From Pseudomonadota bacterium (GTDB lineage Bacteria > Pseudomonadota > Gammaproteobacteria > Burkholderiales > Burkholderiaceae_C), in NCBI GenBank assembly GCA_018241985.1, contig JAFECV010000107.1, forward strand, positions 1 through 7,167: DNA of 7,167 bases, given 5' to 3'. The notes under the pieces are model-generated. The model was not told the DNA's origin. It ran no database searches and worked only from the letters and a program-made list of their open reading frames with translations. This document shows, piece by piece, positions 5,648 to 7,167 of the stretch; position 1 is the first letter of the stretch; each line of letters opens with the position of its first letter. Both the position numbers and the translations under genes were made by a program.

Positions 5648-6549
5648 CGCGTCTCCGTCAACTGAAGAATGAGTTCGACCTGCCGCGCGATCGGCGCCGG
5701 CACCGGTTCGCGGCCGGCCAGCACCGCGCGGGTGTAGGCGACGGTGCCGGCGACGTCGTCGGCCGCAGGCAGCGGCGGCGGCGCACCCGATGAACCGCTC
5801 TGCGCCTCTTGCAGCAGCACGCGCCGGCCCGCGCGGAACGCCGTCATCTGCGGCAGCCGGCGCGGGTCGGCCACCGGTTCGCCCTCGGTGCCGCGCAGCA
5901 GCAGCGCGTGGGCCTGGGTCAGCTCGAACACCGCGCCCATCGCCTTTGCATACTCGGGGTGCGTGTAGCTCGCGACGATCAGGCTCGCGCCTTCGCAGGG
6001 GTTCATCTGCTTGACCAGGCTGTGCGCCGGGTTGCGCAGCCCGATCGTGCGCCGCACCTCGAGCAGCCGCGCGAGGCCCGCGCAAAGCAGCGGCGTGGGA
6101 ACGAACGCGATCTCGCCGGGCGCTATTGGTTCGATAGCGCTCCGTGCAGGAATATCCAGCGCTTCCAGCAGTTCTTTCGTATAAAGCCGGCGCTCCTCGG
6201 TGGCCATGCCGTGGACCAGCACCGGCAGCCCTGCGCGCGCGATCAGCATGGCGAGCAGCGGCGTCAGCAGCGCAAGGCGGCGCGCGCCGTTGTAGCTGGG
6301 CAGCACGACGACGGGACGGGACGACGCCGGCAGCCGGGTGAGCCGCGCCTCGGTCGCGTCGAGGAAGCCGGCCATCTCATCCGCCGTCTCGCCCTTGATC
6401 CGCATCGCGACGCAGAACGCGCCGACCTCGAGGTCGCTCGCCCGGCCGTCCAGGATCAGGCCGAACAGGTCGGCGGCGCGCGCCCGATCGAGCGGCCGTG
6501 CGCCGTCCCGGCCACGGCCGATCTCTCTCAGGTAATGCGCGATCGCCAT
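5644..6549 (-). CDS. ybiB: YbiB/TrpD2 family nucleic-acid-binding protein
   Basis: A 301-residue relative of E. coli YbiB (TrpD2), which has the fold of anthranilate phosphoribosyltransferase but binds nucleic acids rather than making phosphoribosyl-anthranilate. The N-terminal helical domain (AHYLREIGRGRDGARPLDRA, then LFGLILDG and MRIKGET, residues 4-54) matches both families. The TrpD catalytic GTGGD loop is replaced by PSYNGARR (84-91), the mark of the YbiB branch. RNPAHSLVKQMNP (172-184), YTHPEYAK (195-202) and LRGTEGEP (218-225) follow, as in YbiB. The region after residue 250 is a short Gly/Pro/Ala linker and a final helix; the whole is slightly shorter than the E. coli protein. The ATG at 6549 lacks a clear Shine-Dalgarno and lies 42 bp after the nasA stop. 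The stop overlaps the cobA start. Residues ~127-143 are encoded by a degenerate palindromic repeat. Its role in a nitrate operon is unknown. Confidence 0.93.
   Translation of the reverse strand: MAIAHYLREIGRGRDGARPLDRARAADLFGLILDGRASDLEVGAFCVAMRIKGETADEMAGFLDATEARLTRLPASSRPVVVLPSYNGARRLALLTPLLAMLIARAGLPVLVHGMATEERRLYTKELLEALDIPARSAIEPIAPGEIAFVPTPLLCAGLARLLEVRRTIGLRNPAHSLVKQMNPCEGASLIVASYTHPEYAKAMGAVFELTQAHALLLRGTEGEPVADPRRLPQMTAFRAGRRVLLQEAQSGSSGAPPPLPAADDVAGTVAYTRAVLAGREPVPAPIARQVELILQLTETR
6122..6170. repeat. Degenerate copy of the palindromic repeat inside ybiB
   Basis: The left part, GCTATTGGTTCGATAGC, forms a GCTAT/ATAGC inverted repeat and aligns without gaps to the repeat at 3611 (seven identical bases first, TAGC at the same place, then GCGCTT about 40 bases in; by my count a little over half of 49 positions match). 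The stretch is AT-richer than the surrounding gene. It codes for a variable linker of YbiB before the conserved RNPAHSLVK block. The right half may simply be family coding sequence (ELLEAL), so only the left stem is well supported. Confidence 0.4.
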
Positions 6550-6591
6550 CGGTGGATTGTGTGGGATCGTTGATGATTTCTGGTTATGAGC

Positions 6592-7167
6592 TCATGCCGG
6601 CTCAGGCACGCTGCTCGCGCGGATCAGCGCGCGCAGCTCGGGCACGCAGGAGCCGCACTGGGTGCCGCATTTGAGTGCCGCCTGCAGCGACGCGAGGCGC
6701 GCGTCCTCGCTGCCGGCGGTGGCGGCCAGGTGGCCGCGGATCGCCTCAAGCCCGACGTCGTGGCAGCTGCACACCTGGCGGCCGCGCGGCGGCGGCGTGG
6801 CCGGTGCGCGCGCCCCGGGCGCGAGCAGCAGCCGGCCGTAGGCCTGCGCCGGCAGCTCGCCTTCGAGCAGCGGCCGCAGCCAGCGTTCGGCTTCGGTGTC
6901 GCCGGCCAGCAGGAACGCGTCGAGGCGGCGCTCGCCGGCTAGATGGGATGCGCCCAGGCGCTGCGCGCCGGCCGCGTGCGCGAGCCTTGCCGCGCGGCGC
7001 TGGCCGCGGCGGGCGTCGGCGTAGCGCAGCACGTCGGGGCCGTCCAGCTCCAGCAGCGCCTCGATCGCGGCGAGCACCCGGGCGTCGCCCGCCTCGTAGC
7101 CGGCCGCGCGAAACAGCAGCCCGCCGCGGCTGCTCCCGAACGGCACGCAACTGGCGAACGCGAACGC
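6592..7167 (-). CDS. nasA: Assimilatory nitrate reductase catalytic subunit, C-terminal part
   Basis: The molybdopterin-dependent cytoplasmic enzyme that reduces nitrate to nitrite for growth. Only the last 191 residues are here; the frame is open to the right edge, so the Fe-S and molybdenum-cofactor domains lie outside. The visible part has the end of the large domain (FASCVPFG, then LRYADARRGQRR near residues 47-58), a segment with RLDAFLLAGDTEAERWLRPL typical of NasA tails, a Pro/Ala linker, and a C-terminal BFD-like [2Fe-2S] domain. Its ligands are Cys133 and Cys135 (VCSCHD) and Cys171 and Cys174 (GTQCGSC); an extra Cys167 precedes them. This domain receives electrons in NasA enzymes and is absent from periplasmic NapA, which supports the assimilatory role. 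A GTG at 7146 is internal and not the start. It is the first visible gene of a unit with ybiB and cobA; nirB/nirD would be expected to the right, which I cannot see. Confidence 0.9.
   Translation of the reverse strand, partial: AFAFASCVPFGSSRGGLLFRAAGYEAGDARVLAAIEALLELDGPDVLRYADARRGQRRAARLAHAAGAQRLGASHLAGERRLDAFLLAGDTEAERWLRPLLEGELPAQAYGRLLLAPGARAPATPPPRGRQVCSCHDVGLEAIRGHLAATAGSEDARLASLQAALKCGTQCGSCVPELRALIRASSVPEPA

Noticed and set aside
5648..6085. N-terminal extension of the cobA frame (146 codons upstream of 5647)
   Set aside because: It lies wholly inside ybiB in another frame and has no SUMT similarity; the ATG at 5647 has a good ribosome-binding site and family-like start.
6592..7146. 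A complete 184-residue protein starting at GTG 7146
   Set aside because: The frame continues open to the window edge with NasA-like sequence, so the GTG is an internal valine codon of a truncated gene.

Overview
The window is very GC-rich and densely coded. Its gene content (bS21 next to a GatB/YqeY protein, a YbiB/CobA pair behind an assimilatory nitrate reductase, and a hotdog acyl-CoA thioesterase of a common betaproteobacterial type) points to a member of the Burkholderiales, most likely Comamonadaceae. A short palindromic repeat with a GCTATTGATTT...TAGCTAC core, which I recall from Comamonadaceae genomes, fits this. The assignment is an inference from sequence character, not from a database match. 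I see nothing that looks like a phage, IS element, CRISPR array, tRNA or rRNA.

Layout, left to right. (1) 1-1845 (+): the C-terminal ~60% of an AcrB/MexB-type RND efflux permease; its start lies to the left of the window. (2) 1823-2653 (-): rpsU (bS21), then a rho-independent terminator, then yqeY. The end of yqeY overlaps the end of the RND gene tail-to-tail by 23 bp. (3) 2654-2845: a 192-bp non-coding stretch with a likely rpsU promoter element and two hairpins, one of which shows a GGAGG sequence in its loop region. (4) 2846-4087 (-): a YhiN/HI0933-family flavoprotein that carries the palindromic repeat in frame. (5) 4088-4214: a divergent intergenic region with an 11-bp perfect inverted repeat and a second 6-bp one. 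(6) 4215-4721 (+): an acyl-CoA thioesterase that is probably leaderless. (7) 4722-4822: a convergent gap holding short tandem repeats. (8) 4823-7167 (-): nasA (3' part only), ybiB and cobA, an operon read right to left.

How the genes fit together. NasA reduces nitrate to nitrite. The next step, assimilatory nitrite reductase, needs siroheme, and CobA makes its precursor precorrin-2, so nasA and cobA belong to one pathway. YbiB, a TrpD-like nucleic-acid-binding protein, sits between them and its stop codon overlaps the cobA start (ATGA), so the two are probably translationally coupled. The rpsU-yqeY pair is a remnant of the macromolecular-synthesis operon; dnaG does not follow here. The RND permease, flavoprotein and thioesterase look like independent units.

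No clearly new multi-gene system is visible. The most interesting signals are small: a palindromic repeat carried in frame inside a conserved flavoprotein with a degenerate relative inside ybiB; a terminator with two alternative upstream arms between rpsU and yqeY; a GGAGG-displaying hairpin upstream of an rpsU start that has no Shine-Dalgarno sequence; and the strong inverted repeat in the divergent promoter region.
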